Below are positions 1-6,724 of a stretch of 11,830 nt of DNA, in pieces. Position 1 is the stretch's first letter. Every line of letters begins with the position of its first letter. Made by a program: the position numbers and the translations under genes. The notes under the pieces were generated by a model. The model did not search any database. It had not been told where the DNA came from and worked only from the letters and a program-made list of their open reading frames with translations. This DNA comes from Eubacterium limosum (lineage in GTDB: Bacteria > Bacillota > Clostridia > Eubacteriales > Eubacteriaceae), in assembly GCA_959020865.1 (NCBI GenBank), contig CAUEUD010000107.1:1-11830 (forward strand). The letters are read 5' to 3'.

Positions 1-34
1 CCAAACCGCCGTCCGCCACCGGACGGCGGTTTGG
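1..34 (-). terminator. Perfect 15-bp hairpin after the leftmost gene
   Basis: Bases 1-15 and 20-34 are exact reverse complements around a 4-nt loop (CCAC), giving a very GC-rich stem. It starts 10 nt after the stop codon of the gene at 45-578, so it is best read as the intrinsic terminator of that minus-strand transcript. The T-run expected on the minus strand would lie beyond base 1 and cannot be seen. The plus-strand side carries GTTTTG, so it may also work in the other direction. Confidence 0.75.
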
Positions 35-44
35 GTTTTGTCTT

Positions 45-578
45 CTATTCATAAATCTGAAGCAGTATGGGGACAAACAGGATACCCACATCCTCGGGCT
101 CATGGGCGATCCAGTCCAGCAGAATGCTTGACAGCAGCTCCTTCTGTGGTTTGGTCATGGACGGATCGTGGATAATGCTTTCCAGGCTGTTTAGCGCCAT
201 TTTACATTCGACCTGCTTTTCCTCTGGCAGCTCCAGGAGCATATTGTCAAAGCCATCCCAGGCTGTGCCGTAGTCGGTCTCCCGGGCGAGCTCTGGATCG
301 GCGCCTTGGGTCTCGAAGGCGGCGGGATACAGGATGTTTTCTTCCCGGGCGTCGCCCTCAGCCATGCGCCCCAGACCGGTATAACGCCTGGTTCTCCGCT
401 TCAGAAGCTGAAGGACCATCTCATAGGAGGCTTTTCTGGCTTCGCCGGTTTCGATGACTGAGAGGCCTGTGTATTTTTTTAATAATTCTGAATACGTGTT
501 TTCCGAGTAATCTTCCAGATATCTGGCAAAAATGCATTGCAGTATGTCCTGATAGACTGCTTTTTCCTGTGGCTGCAT
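45..578 (-). CDS. Unknown acidic protein, 177 aa
   Basis: I do not recognise the family. The open frame extends upstream to 617, but that start overlaps the -10 box of the gene's own promoter. The ATG at 578 has an ideal AAGGAGG 7 nt upstream, so I choose it; the protein then begins MQPQEKAVYQ. It is acidic, appears mainly helical, and has no signal peptide or membrane segment. A basic stretch (KRRTRRYTG, about residues 60-68) stands out, followed by Glu/Asp-rich helices. The gene has its own promoter and is followed by a strong hairpin, so it appears monocistronic although it lies on the same strand as the proS operon. The function is unknown; the open frame, ribosome binding site and promoter make it a convincing gene. 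Confidence 0.8.
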   Translation of the reverse strand: MQPQEKAVYQDILQCIFARYLEDYSENTYSELLKKYTGLSVIETGEARKASYEMVLQLLKRRTRRYTGLGRMAEGDAREENILYPAAFETQGADPELARETDYGTAWDGFDNMLLELPEEKQVECKMALNSLESIIHDPSMTKPQKELLSSILLDWIAHEPEDVGILFVPILLQIYE

Positions 579-608
579 ATCGATTCCTCCTTGTTTAGAA
601 CTATTTCT

Positions 609-637
609 ATTATACAATGGTTTTACCCATTTCTCAA
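609..637 (-). promoter_or_regulatory. Sigma-A-type promoter for the 45-578 gene
   Basis: On the minus strand, TTGAGA (632-637) is followed by a 17-bp spacer and a perfect TATAAT (609-614). Transcription should start near 602, giving a leader of about 24 nt that contains the AAGGAGG of the gene at 45-578. The spacer holds an inverted repeat AATGG-N6-CCATT that fills 16 of its 17 bp, a possible operator. Confidence 0.8.
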
Positions 638-655
638 GCCGCTCAACGCTCTTGG

Positions 656-1195
656 CTAAAGATTGTACAAAACCAGTGAAAAGTAGGTCACGATGTTCTG
701 TCCGCAGTCGTAATTCAGGCCCTGCTGGGCTGCCATCTGCATAATCATAATGCCGTGGCTCTCAATGGTTTTAAAGGCCCTTTCGGGGTGGCGGCAGGGC
801 GCGTCTGGGTAAGCGCAGTGCTCACAGGGAATGCAGCCTGTTGACAGAATGAGCGGGTTTTCGGTCTCCTGCCTGAAGATCTGGGCGACCTCGTAGGTAA
901 TGGCCTCATGGTCGCCTCTGGCTTCAACGCAGGCCTTGAGGTCAAAGGAATCTGCTACCTCGGTCACGGTTGAGAAGAGAAAGGCGTGCTCATAGGCCTG
1001 GCACTCGGCAATGCAGTCCTCAATGCTGCCGATGACCGGCGGGCAGACCCAGCGCCTGCCGTACATGCCGCAGTCGTTCATGGCGCAGATGGTGCGTACA
1101 TCCTGTGTGAAAATAATATCCTTTACCGGGAAAAAGGCATAGTCGTAAAGGGGCATTTCCAGGAGACGCGCCTCGATTTTTTCTTGTCTTTTCAC
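656..1195 (-). CDS. DUF2284 cysteine-rich, probable metal-binding protein
   Basis: This is a 179-residue protein matching the DUF2284 family (predicted metal-binding proteins), whose biochemical role is not established. The family's two cysteine clusters are visible. One near residues 37-53 has C37, C42 and C51 in a CGMYGRRWVCPP context. The second at 121-134 has CIPC-x2-C followed by YPDAPCRHPE. Conserved C61, C65 and C164 are further candidates. Such a pattern suggests iron-sulfur or zinc binding, but this is inference. The start is GTG at 1195, with GAGGAGG 6 nt upstream. That ribosome binding site directly follows the stop codon of the upstream gene (12-nt gap), so this is the last gene of the proS operon. 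No terminator is visible after it; the next gene's promoter begins about 20 bp downstream. Confidence 0.85.
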   Translation of the reverse strand: MKRQEKIEARLLEMPLYDYAFFPVKDIIFTQDVRTICAMNDCGMYGRRWVCPPVIGSIEDCIAECQAYEHAFLFSTVTEVADSFDLKACVEARGDHEAITYEVAQIFRQETENPLILSTGCIPCEHCAYPDAPCRHPERAFKTIESHGIMIMQMAAQQGLNYDCGQNIVTYFSLVLYNL

Positions 1196-1207
1196 TTTCC
1201 GCCTCCT

Positions 1208-1924
1208 CTATACATGCAGTTTTTTCTTCAGGTATGCCTTGGTACGGTCGGGCACGCCGTGGTAAATCCCCATGAGCAGGGCGATAATGCAGATGCCGGA
1301 GATCGACACGATCAGGGACCAGGTAAAACGCAGGTGCCCCAGAAGGTTATAGGAAATCACGCCGTCAATCCCCAGGCACAGCGTAGCGCTGAAAGCAATC
1401 AAAAACACTGGCGCGTAGATGAATTGGTTGCGGTGACGGTTTTTTTTATAAATGAACCCAAAAACGAGAATATCGATAAAAAGAATTGTCACGATTGGCA
1501 TGGCGTAATTTACAAACCAGTCTCCCGAACCACCTACAATCACATAAATAATAGAGCCCAGGAGCAGCGTGGTAAAATAACAGCCCAAAAGGTTCACCAG
1601 CACTGGCAGATAATTAAAGCAAAACATCAGATACAGCGCCAGAGAAACAGATGATATCATAATGATCTGAGTAATGGTCGGGTTAAAAGGGATAAACCAG
1701 TATAACACCATATTAATTAAAAATACTGCCGCCACAATAATTTCCAGGGCGTAAAAAATCCGGTTCTTCTTCTCCTGATGTTCCTGTGGATAGGTGTTGA
1801 CCGCCAGGGGATAGCGCTTTTCGCCCTTTGGCTCCTCGCCGATATCGGGTATTGGAAAATCGCACAGCGGGCAGTTCTTAACGTTATTATCGACCTCAAC
1901 ACCGCATTTTGGACAATAGGCCAT
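1208..1924 (-). CDS. Zinc-ribbon multi-span membrane protein (DUF6320-like)
   Basis: The 238-residue protein begins with a short zinc ribbon: C4-x2-C7 and C18-x2-C21 (YCPKCG and NCPLCD). A hydrophilic linker follows (about 28-52), then roughly six hydrophobic segments between about 55 and 225, ending in a basic tail (KAYLKKKLHV). This layout fits the DUF6320 family, which I name from memory. The ATG overlaps the stop codon of the upstream acyltransferase by one base (TAATG), and a GGAGG lies 7 nt before it, so the two proteins are probably made together. I infer a membrane-anchored partner of that acyltransferase, perhaps in making an envelope lipid or exported acylated product. No catalytic motif is visible, and the function is unknown. 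Confidence 0.8.
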   Translation of the reverse strand: MAYCPKCGVEVDNNVKNCPLCDFPIPDIGEEPKGEKRYPLAVNTYPQEHQEKKNRIFYALEIIVAAVFLINMVLYWFIPFNPTITQIIMISSVSLALYLMFCFNYLPVLVNLLGCYFTTLLLGSIIYVIVGGSGDWFVNYAMPIVTILFIDILVFGFIYKKNRHRNQFIYAPVFLIAFSATLCLGIDGVISYNLLGHLRFTWSLIVSISGICIIALLMGIYHGVPDRTKAYLKKKLHV

Positions 1925-3255
1925 TAGGCATCCTCCTTTTCGACTTCGTAATAATTGATCTGGTTCCCTTCGATTCGTACCGGGATTCCCAGCTTTCGCA
2001 GCTTTCTGAAAAAAATCCGCTCGATGTCCTTTTCTCCAGTGGTCTTTCCAAAGGAGATATACAGCTTATCGCCATAGCTGGCCATCACGATTTTAAGCTT
2101 GTTTCCGGCGCTGGGCGGCGGGAATATCTCGAACCCGGTAATCCTGTCCCGTACCTCCTCGGGCATCCAGATGCTCCCCAGGTTGCTGACAGAGCTGGTG
2201 TAGCTTCTTTCGCCGTAGCGCTTATATACAATGGGCATAATCACACGCTTTACCCACAGCGGGATCATACGCAGCACCATGAGTTCTTCGTTCCGCACGT
2301 TTCTGGAAACATAGCGGTTGATGTTTTTCTGGTTGATGTACAGGCCCATATAGCCCTTGATCTGGTCGATAATCTCTTCCAGGCTGTAAACCCCCAGCTG
2401 CATATCGATGGCCGGATTCAGGCTGATGAAGAAATTTCGCAGGGTTTTGGACGGAAAAAAGGCTCGCAGGTCCACCGGCACATTGATGGCGATATTGGCC
2501 TTGGTATGGCCGGACCGGGCGCGTTTCTTTTTCTCGAGGCCCAGGATATACTCCTGGATACTCTCAAAGTAAAGGGCTGTGATAAACTGCGTCAGGGTGC
2601 ATTTGTGGGCCCTTGACTGTACCAGCACCTCTTTCACTGGTACAATGCCGGTCAGCAGCAGGTACTGGCCCTTATCCAGCAGGCCAAAGGGGAAATGGTA
2701 AGCCTTCTCCCCCTTTTCCGGCGGCGGAACCCGTTTTTCATAATATTTTTTAAAGGCGTCCTCGTATTCCTCGGGGTCGACCGGGCTGTTAATATCGATG
2801 ATATCGCCCAGCTCTTTGCAGACAATGCCGTCCTTTACTTTAAAATATTCTAATACAAGCGGCTTTAAAAAAGCTAAACCACCGTAGCCGTCACAGATGG
2901 AATGGCTCATTTCCAAATGGATATAACGGCCATAGTACAGAATCCGGAAGGGAAACACGCCCTTTCGCTGCCGGATGGTTTTGCAGGGATAGTGTGATTC
3001 TTTCTCGACCAGGGGGCGATTTTCGGAATGGTCGTAGTAATACCAGAAAAAGCCCCGGCGCAGCGTGACGTTAAAGTACGGAAAGCGCACCATCACGTTG
3101 TCCAGAGCTTTTTGCAGGGCCTCTGGGTCTACCTCTTCGGTGAGACCCAGTGTCATCCGAAACACGGTTGATACCCTGGAGGACGCAATGGAGGAATACA
3201 GGGTTCCCGCATTGTCCAGCTTGTACCATCCCTTTCTGGGTTGTCTGTCTGCCAT
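1924..3255 (-). CDS. Condensation-fold acyltransferase (alcohol acetyltransferase-like)
   Basis: This 443-residue protein has the layout of the CoA-dependent acyltransferase/condensation superfamily, which includes NRPS condensation domains, PapA-type transferases and alcohol acetyltransferases. The catalytic HxxxDG motif is at residues 118-123 (H-S-I-C-D-G), preceded by a beta strand (YIHLEMS). An N-terminal segment around 45-62 (ALQKALDNVMVRFPYF) is typical of the fold. A C-terminal SSVSNLGSI resembles the second conserved motif facing the active-site channel. There are no carrier-protein domains, so it acts as a stand-alone enzyme; substrate and acyl donor cannot be read from sequence. The ATG lies 2 nt after the stop of the upstream gene and has no clear Shine-Dalgarno, suggesting translational coupling. 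It overlaps the zinc-ribbon membrane gene by 1 nt. Confidence 0.8.
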   Translation of the reverse strand: MADRQPRKGWYKLDNAGTLYSSIASSRVSTVFRMTLGLTEEVDPEALQKALDNVMVRFPYFNVTLRRGFFWYYYDHSENRPLVEKESHYPCKTIRQRKGVFPFRILYYGRYIHLEMSHSICDGYGGLAFLKPLVLEYFKVKDGIVCKELGDIIDINSPVDPEEYEDAFKKYYEKRVPPPEKGEKAYHFPFGLLDKGQYLLLTGIVPVKEVLVQSRAHKCTLTQFITALYFESIQEYILGLEKKKRARSGHTKANIAINVPVDLRAFFPSKTLRNFFISLNPAIDMQLGVYSLEEIIDQIKGYMGLYINQKNINRYVSRNVRNEELMVLRMIPLWVKRVIMPIVYKRYGERSYTSSVSNLGSIWMPEEVRDRITGFEIFPPPSAGNKLKIVMASYGDKLYISFGKTTGEKDIERIFFRKLRKLGIPVRIEGNQINYYEVEKEDA

Positions 3256-3257
3256 TG

Positions 3258-3842
3258 TCAGCTGCCGACGATCAGGCCGTAGGCGCTGCGGCTGGGCTTT
3301 GGAACGCCTGCTTCTGAGATGCTGAGCCCTGCCTCTGCGGTTTCCTTTGAAAATATTTTGAAGATCTGGATTCCCTGCTGCAGGTCCCAGCCCTTTTCGC
3401 CTGGAAACAGCTCGGTGCTCTCTTCCATTTTAAACTCGTCTCTGATGGCGTTAAACATGGCTTCTCGGGCGGCGGCGCAGCTGAAATTGCAGAGCTCCAT
3501 GGTAATGTACTGGTCCAGTACCTTTTTGCGGTCGACACAGAAGGCTTCGATCTCTGGTCCGGAGGACACAATATTGGGAAAAACAAAGGTTTCGCGCTTC
3601 AGAAGGTCCACAATCTCCCTGCTCTTAAAGGCCAGGCCGTCAATGGTGAACACGTCGCTGTCCACCATCTGTATCTCGGCCCGTTTGTACATGGCCACAG
3701 GTCTTATGTAGGGGCTGGCGGTTTCGATGATCTCGAATATCCGCTTTGAACGCTTCGACTCCTTTTCCATGCGGATATGCGTGAAAAAGGCGTCGACGTC
3801 GAGTTCAAAGGGAATATTCTTTAATACTCTTGCTTTGTTCAT
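3258..3842 (-). CDS. MetH activation-domain-like protein (corrinoid reactivation)
   Basis: This 194-residue protein resembles the C-terminal AdoMet-binding activation domain of B12-dependent methionine synthase, present here as a free-standing protein. In MetH this domain supports reductive methylation that rescues the inactive cob(II)alamin form. Supporting motifs are LFPGEKGWDLQQ (145-156), matching the conserved PG.gdW.l.qQ segment, and PKPSRSAYGLIVG near the C-terminus, matching P.kSvsGl. Many anaerobes encode MetH without this domain and supply it separately, so this may serve MetH or another corrinoid methyltransferase. The frame stays open upstream to 3890, but those codons overlap proS. 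The ATG at 3842 lies one base after the proS stop and is the likely start. No Shine-Dalgarno is visible, suggesting coupling to proS. Confidence 0.75.
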   Translation of the reverse strand: MNKARVLKNIPFELDVDAFFTHIRMEKESKRSKRIFEIIETASPYIRPVAMYKRAEIQMVDSDVFTIDGLAFKSREIVDLLKRETFVFPNIVSSGPEIEAFCVDRKKVLDQYITMELCNFSCAAAREAMFNAIRDEFKMEESTELFPGEKGWDLQQGIQIFKIFSKETAEAGLSISEAGVPKPSRSAYGLIVGS

Positions 3843-3843
3843 T

Positions 3844-5293
3844 TTAGTATGCGCGGGCGAAATATGCCATTTTTTTCGCTGGCTTGCCACAGCAGACGCA
3901 TTTGCCCTCGCCGATCACTTCCTGCTCATCGTCGAATGGAATACAGCGGACACTGGCCCCGGTTTCGTCCTTGATCTTGTCCTCGCAGGCGCGGTCTTCA
4001 CACCACATGGCTTTGATGAAGCCTGGGTTTTCCTTGAGGTTTTTCTTAAACTCGTCCATATCCACTGCGGTCGAGGTTTTTTCCTCGCGCATCTTGAGGG
4101 CACGGTCGAACAGGTTCTGCTGAATTTTGGCAAGCAGGGTGCGTACTGCTTCTGTGATGTCATCCAGAGCTACCTGTACCTTTTCTCCGGTATCACGGCG
4201 TGCCAGGACGCACTGTCCGTTTTCAATATCGCGCGGTCCAATTTCCAGACGGATCGGCACACCCTTCATTTCCCACTGGTTAAATTTCCAGCCTGGGGAG
4301 TTGCTGTCGTTATCGTCCAGCTCAACACGGAATTCTGCGCCTAGAATGTCCTTGAGCTCGTAGGCTTTGTCCAGAACGCCTTCCTTGTGCTGGGCAACAG
4401 GGATAATGACCAGCTGGGTCGGCGCGATGCGCGGCGGCAGAACCAATCCGTTGTCGTCGCCGTGTACCATAATGATCCCCCCGATCAGACGGGTGGATAC
4501 GCCCCAGGAGGTGTGGTATGGGTAAGCCTGTTCATTATTACGGTCCAGGTAGGTAATGTCAAAGGCCTTGGTAAAATGCTGTCCGAGGTTATGGGAGGTA
4601 CCGGACTGCAGAGCCTGTCCGTCATGCATCAGCGCTTCCATGGTATAGGTTGCGGCAGCGCCTGCGAATTTTTCCTTTTCGCTCTTCTGTCCGACGACAA
4701 CCGGAATCGCCATAATATCTTCTGCCACTTCACGGTAGATGTTTAACATCTGCATGGTTTCTTCCTGAGCTTCCTCTGGGGTTTCGTGCAGAGTATGGCC
4801 TTCCTGCCATAGGAATTCAGAGGTTCTCAGGAACGGTCTTGTGGTTTTTTCCCAGCGCACCACGGAGCACCACTGGTTGTATAAAAATGGCAGCTGTCTG
4901 TAGGAATGCAGCCATTTTGCGTACATGCTGCAAATGATGGTTTCGGAGGTCGGGCGCACACAGAGGGGCTCTGCCAGTTCCTTGTCACCACCCTTGGTGA
5001 CCCAGGCAACCTCGGGCGCAAAGCCCTCGACATGCTCTGCTTCTTTTTTCAGCAGGCTTTCCGGAATCAGCAGCGGGAAGTACATATTTTTATGACCGGT
5101 CGCCTTAAAGCGCTCGTCATAGGACTTCTGAATGTTTTCCCAGATGGCGTAGCCATAAGGGCGGATGACCATAAAGCCCGACTGGGGAGTAGTCGCACAA
5201 CTCTGTTTTAGAGATAACGTCTGTATACCATTGTGGAAAATCGACTTCCATTGGTGTAATTTCTTTAACCTGATTATTCTGTTTTTTACCCAT
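3844..5293 (-). CDS. proS: Prolyl-tRNA synthetase (class 3, archaeal/eukaryal type), frameshifted near the N-terminus
   Basis: ProRS charges tRNA-Pro with proline in the cytosol. Family hallmarks are clear: RPYGYAIWENIQ, motif 2 region VVRWEKTTRPFLRT, the proline-site segment around LWQEGHT, motif 3 region TRLIGGIIMVHGDDNGLVLPP, and the C-terminal Cys-rich zinc-type domain ending in KKMAYFARAY. The natural start is ATG at 5293, with AAAGGA 9 nt upstream, giving 38 codons (MGKKQNNQVKEITPM to CDYSPV) that match the family N-terminus. After GTC at 5180-5182 the frame is lost: the family continues with a basic residue and then G-F-M, but here GGFM-type coding resumes one base out of register at 5178. 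Unshifted translation stops at TGA 5117-5119. Two missing bases or one extra base would explain it. With the shift repaired the length is about 483 aa, normal for the class. It is the first gene of a five-gene operon. Confidence 0.9.
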
Positions 5294-5329
5294 TGTAAAA
5301 TCCTTTCGTATTCAAACTCACATGAAACT

Positions 5330-5338
5330 ATTATAACA
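5330..5338 (-). promoter_or_regulatory. Extended -10 promoter for the proS operon
   Basis: A perfect TATAAT (5330-5335 on the minus strand) is preceded by TG plus one base, forming an extended -10. The -35 position holds only a weak TTTTTA, which extended -10 promoters tolerate. Transcription would start about 30 bp before the proS ATG, leaving a short leader with no room for a T-box or other riboswitch. Confidence 0.65.
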
Positions 5339-5367
5339 CAAGTGGCGTGGCTTAAAAACGCAGAAAT

Positions 5368-5403
5368 TAAAAAAAGTGCCATGGAACAGGCCCATAGCAC
5401 TTT
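5368..5403 (-). terminator. Intrinsic terminator after rplL
   Basis: On the minus strand an AAAGTGC arm plus ATGG pairs with CCAT plus GCACTTT, with one G-U wobble, and is followed by a run of seven or more T. The wobble pairs only in the minus-strand RNA, and the T-run is on that side, which fixes the direction. It sits about 27 nt after the rplL stop and separates the ribosomal-protein transcript from the proS promoter. Confidence 0.85.
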
Positions 5404-5429
5404 GTTTTTTGTGTTTTATAAAAGTTAAA

Positions 5430-5810
5430 TTATTTAACTTCTACGCTACCGCCAACTTCTTCAATTTTAGCTTTGATTTCGTCAGCTTCTTCTTTAGTAA
5501 CGCCTTCTTTAAGCGGCTTTGGAGCTTCGTCAACAACTGCTTTAGCTTCTTTTAAGCCTAAGCCTGTTAATTCACGAACAACTTTGATAACTTTGATTTT
5601 CTGGTCGCCAGCAGCAGCTAAAACAACGTCGAATTCAGTTTTTTCTTCAGCAGCTGGAGCAGCGCCACCAGCAGCAGGAGCAGCAGCTACAGCTACAGGA
5701 GCAGCAGCGCTAACGCCAAATTCTTCTTCTAAAGCTTTTACTAATTCAGATAATTCTAATACGGTTAAACCTTTTACGTCTTCAATTAACTGTGTTACTT
5801 TTTCACTCAT
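5430..5810 (-). CDS. rplL: 50S ribosomal protein L7/L12
   Basis: This is the 126-residue stalk protein L7/L12, which sits in multiple copies on L10 and recruits translation GTPases. The order is classic: N-terminal dimerisation helices (VTQLIEDVKGLTVLELSELVKALEEEFGV), an Ala/Pro/Gly-rich flexible hinge (about 38-58), and the C-terminal factor-binding domain (EFDVVLAAAGDQKIKVIKVVRELTGLGLKEAKAVVDEAPKPLKEG) ending VEVK. The frame is open to 5825, but the ATG at 5810 has GGAGG 8 nt upstream and gives the family N-terminus MSEKVTQ, so I use it. It is the last gene of the rplJ-rplL unit and is followed by a terminator, not by rpoB. Confidence 0.97.
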   Translation of the reverse strand: MSEKVTQLIEDVKGLTVLELSELVKALEEEFGVSAAAPVAVAAAPAAGGAAPAAEEKTEFDVVLAAAGDQKIKVIKVVRELTGLGLKEAKAVVDEAPKPLKEGVTKEEADEIKAKIEEVGGSVEVK

Positions 5811-5950
5811 TGTAATATCCTCCAAAATTGTGTAATTATTTTTTTAATGATCGTATTTTTTCTTTAAAATCTTTATCCAGAAGGGATTATTTCAAAGAAA
5901 AAATGTGTTAGTTTTTGTACGCCTCGTTCGCTAACGTTCGGTACTCGCTG

Positions 5951-5972
5951 CCAAATTTTAAATAAAATTTGG
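5951..5972 (-). promoter_or_regulatory. Hairpin in the rplJ-rplL spacer
   Basis: A perfect 9-bp inverted repeat (CCAAATTTT and AAAATTTGG around a 4-nt loop) begins 10 nt after the rplJ stop codon. No T-run follows on the minus strand, so it does not look like a full terminator. It could be an RNA processing or stability element that helps set the higher yield of L7/L12 relative to L10; that role is inference. Confidence 0.5.
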
Positions 5973-5981
5973 ACAAAGACG

Positions 5982-6509
5982 TCAAGCCTCTGCACCCTTC
6001 TGTTCTGCGATCGCGTTTAAAGCGACAACTAAACCCTTCAGGTTTGCGTTCAGTACATTTGCGAAACCAGAGATTGGTGCGTTTAAGCCGCCAAGGACTT
6101 TTGCAACCAATACTTCGCGTGGCGGTAATTCGGCTAATTCCTTAACACCAGCTACATCTAAAACCTTACCTTCGACAACACCTGCTTTAATTTCTAAAGC
6201 CTTGTGTTCTCCCGCAAAGTCGTTGATCAGTTTAGCCGGAGCAACCGGATCGTCTTCACAGAATGCGATGGCTGTTGGTCCAACCAGAACATCCAGTAAG
6301 CCTTCTACGCCTGCTTCTTTCGCTGCAAAACGCATCATAGAGTTTTTATAAACTTTATAATCGATGTTGTTTTCTCTGGCTTTTTTTCTTAATTCGGTCA
6401 CTTCTTCTACGTTTAAGCCACGATAGTCAACAACGACTGTACCCTGTGCATTTTTCATTTTATCGGCAATTTCCTGCACGATAGCTTGTTTTGCTTCAAT
6501 ATTTGGCAT
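5982..6509 (-). CDS. rplJ: 50S ribosomal protein L10
   Basis: L10 forms the base of the ribosomal stalk and carries the L7/L12 dimers. The 175-residue protein shows the family features: N-terminal EAKQAIVQEIADKMKNAQGTVVVDYRGLNVEEVTELRKKARE, a central segment containing KVYKNSMMRFAAKEAG, a GPTAIAF motif, and a C-terminal helix (GLVVALNAIAEQKG) that binds L7/L12. The ATG at 6509 has GGAGG 13 nt upstream, slightly far; the SD pairing may extend into GGAGGTG. The gene lies behind an L10 leader that should control it through the product itself. It is followed by an unusually long 171-nt spacer before rplL. Confidence 0.97.
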   Translation of the reverse strand: MPNIEAKQAIVQEIADKMKNAQGTVVVDYRGLNVEEVTELRKKARENNIDYKVYKNSMMRFAAKEAGVEGLLDVLVGPTAIAFCEDDPVAPAKLINDFAGEHKALEIKAGVVEGKVLDVAGVKELAELPPREVLVAKVLGGLNAPISGFANVLNANLKGLVVALNAIAEQKGAEA

Positions 6510-6551
6510 ATTCTTTTCTGCACCTCCTTACGATGTGAATTTTAGTCATAT

Positions 6552-6667
6552 AAAAAGCTCTCTCCACGCAGGTGAAGAGAGCTTATATCATCATGTATAT
6601 AATGCTCGTGTCTCTTCAGCCTCGGCAGGATATTTAAACCGCAGTCCCTGCTGTCTATGGATGAACG
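6552..6667 (-). promoter_or_regulatory. L10 leader with attenuator hairpin
   Basis: The region between rplA and rplJ matches the ribosomal protein L10 leader of Firmicutes. The minus strand carries the conserved ATCCATAGACAGCAGG segment (about 6647-6662) and TTAAATATCCTGCCGAGG shortly after. The leader ends in a 12-bp stem (6573-6584 with 6555-6566, loop of 6) followed by a T-run at 6552-6556, a typical intrinsic terminator. In the established Bacillus model, excess L10(L12)4 binds the leader and promotes the terminator, while the free leader forms an antiterminator. I recognise the family by its conserved core and position; I did not fold it. Confidence 0.85.
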
Positions 6668-6694
6668 TTTTATAACTTTTTTACAACATCGAAT

Positions 6695-6723
6695 ATTGTA
6701 TCATTAGTCTGTTTTTATGTCAA
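6695..6723 (-). promoter_or_regulatory. Strong promoter for rplJ-rplL
   Basis: On the minus strand, consensus TTGACA (6718-6723) is followed by a 17-bp spacer and TACAAT (6695-6700). It begins 1 bp after the rplA stop codon. The predicted start near 6688 places the whole L10 leader in the transcript. It lets rplJ-rplL be expressed apart from rplK-rplA. Confidence 0.85.
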
Positions 6724-6724
6724 G

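Noticed and set aside
986..1654. 222-codon open frame on the plus strand
   Set aside because: It runs antisense across the DUF2284 and zinc-ribbon membrane genes, has no ribosome binding site, and its translation resembles no protein family; both minus-strand genes are well supported.
1909..2616. 235-codon plus-strand open frame
   Set aside because: It is antisense to the acyltransferase gene with its HxxxDG motif and reads as low-quality shadow sequence.
5170..5185. Programmed +1 frameshift in proS
   Set aside because: Skipping one base would restore the frame but leave the product lacking the basic residue found in relatives, and I see no slippery codon, stop codon at the shift or stimulatory structure. 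A two-base loss or sequence error is simpler.
5294..5400. Use of the long upstream extension (to 5400) as the true ProRS N-terminus
   Set aside because: The in-frame residues upstream of the shift show no family similarity and would run through the promoter and the rplL terminator, whereas the alternate frame gives the genuine N-terminus with a ribosome binding site.
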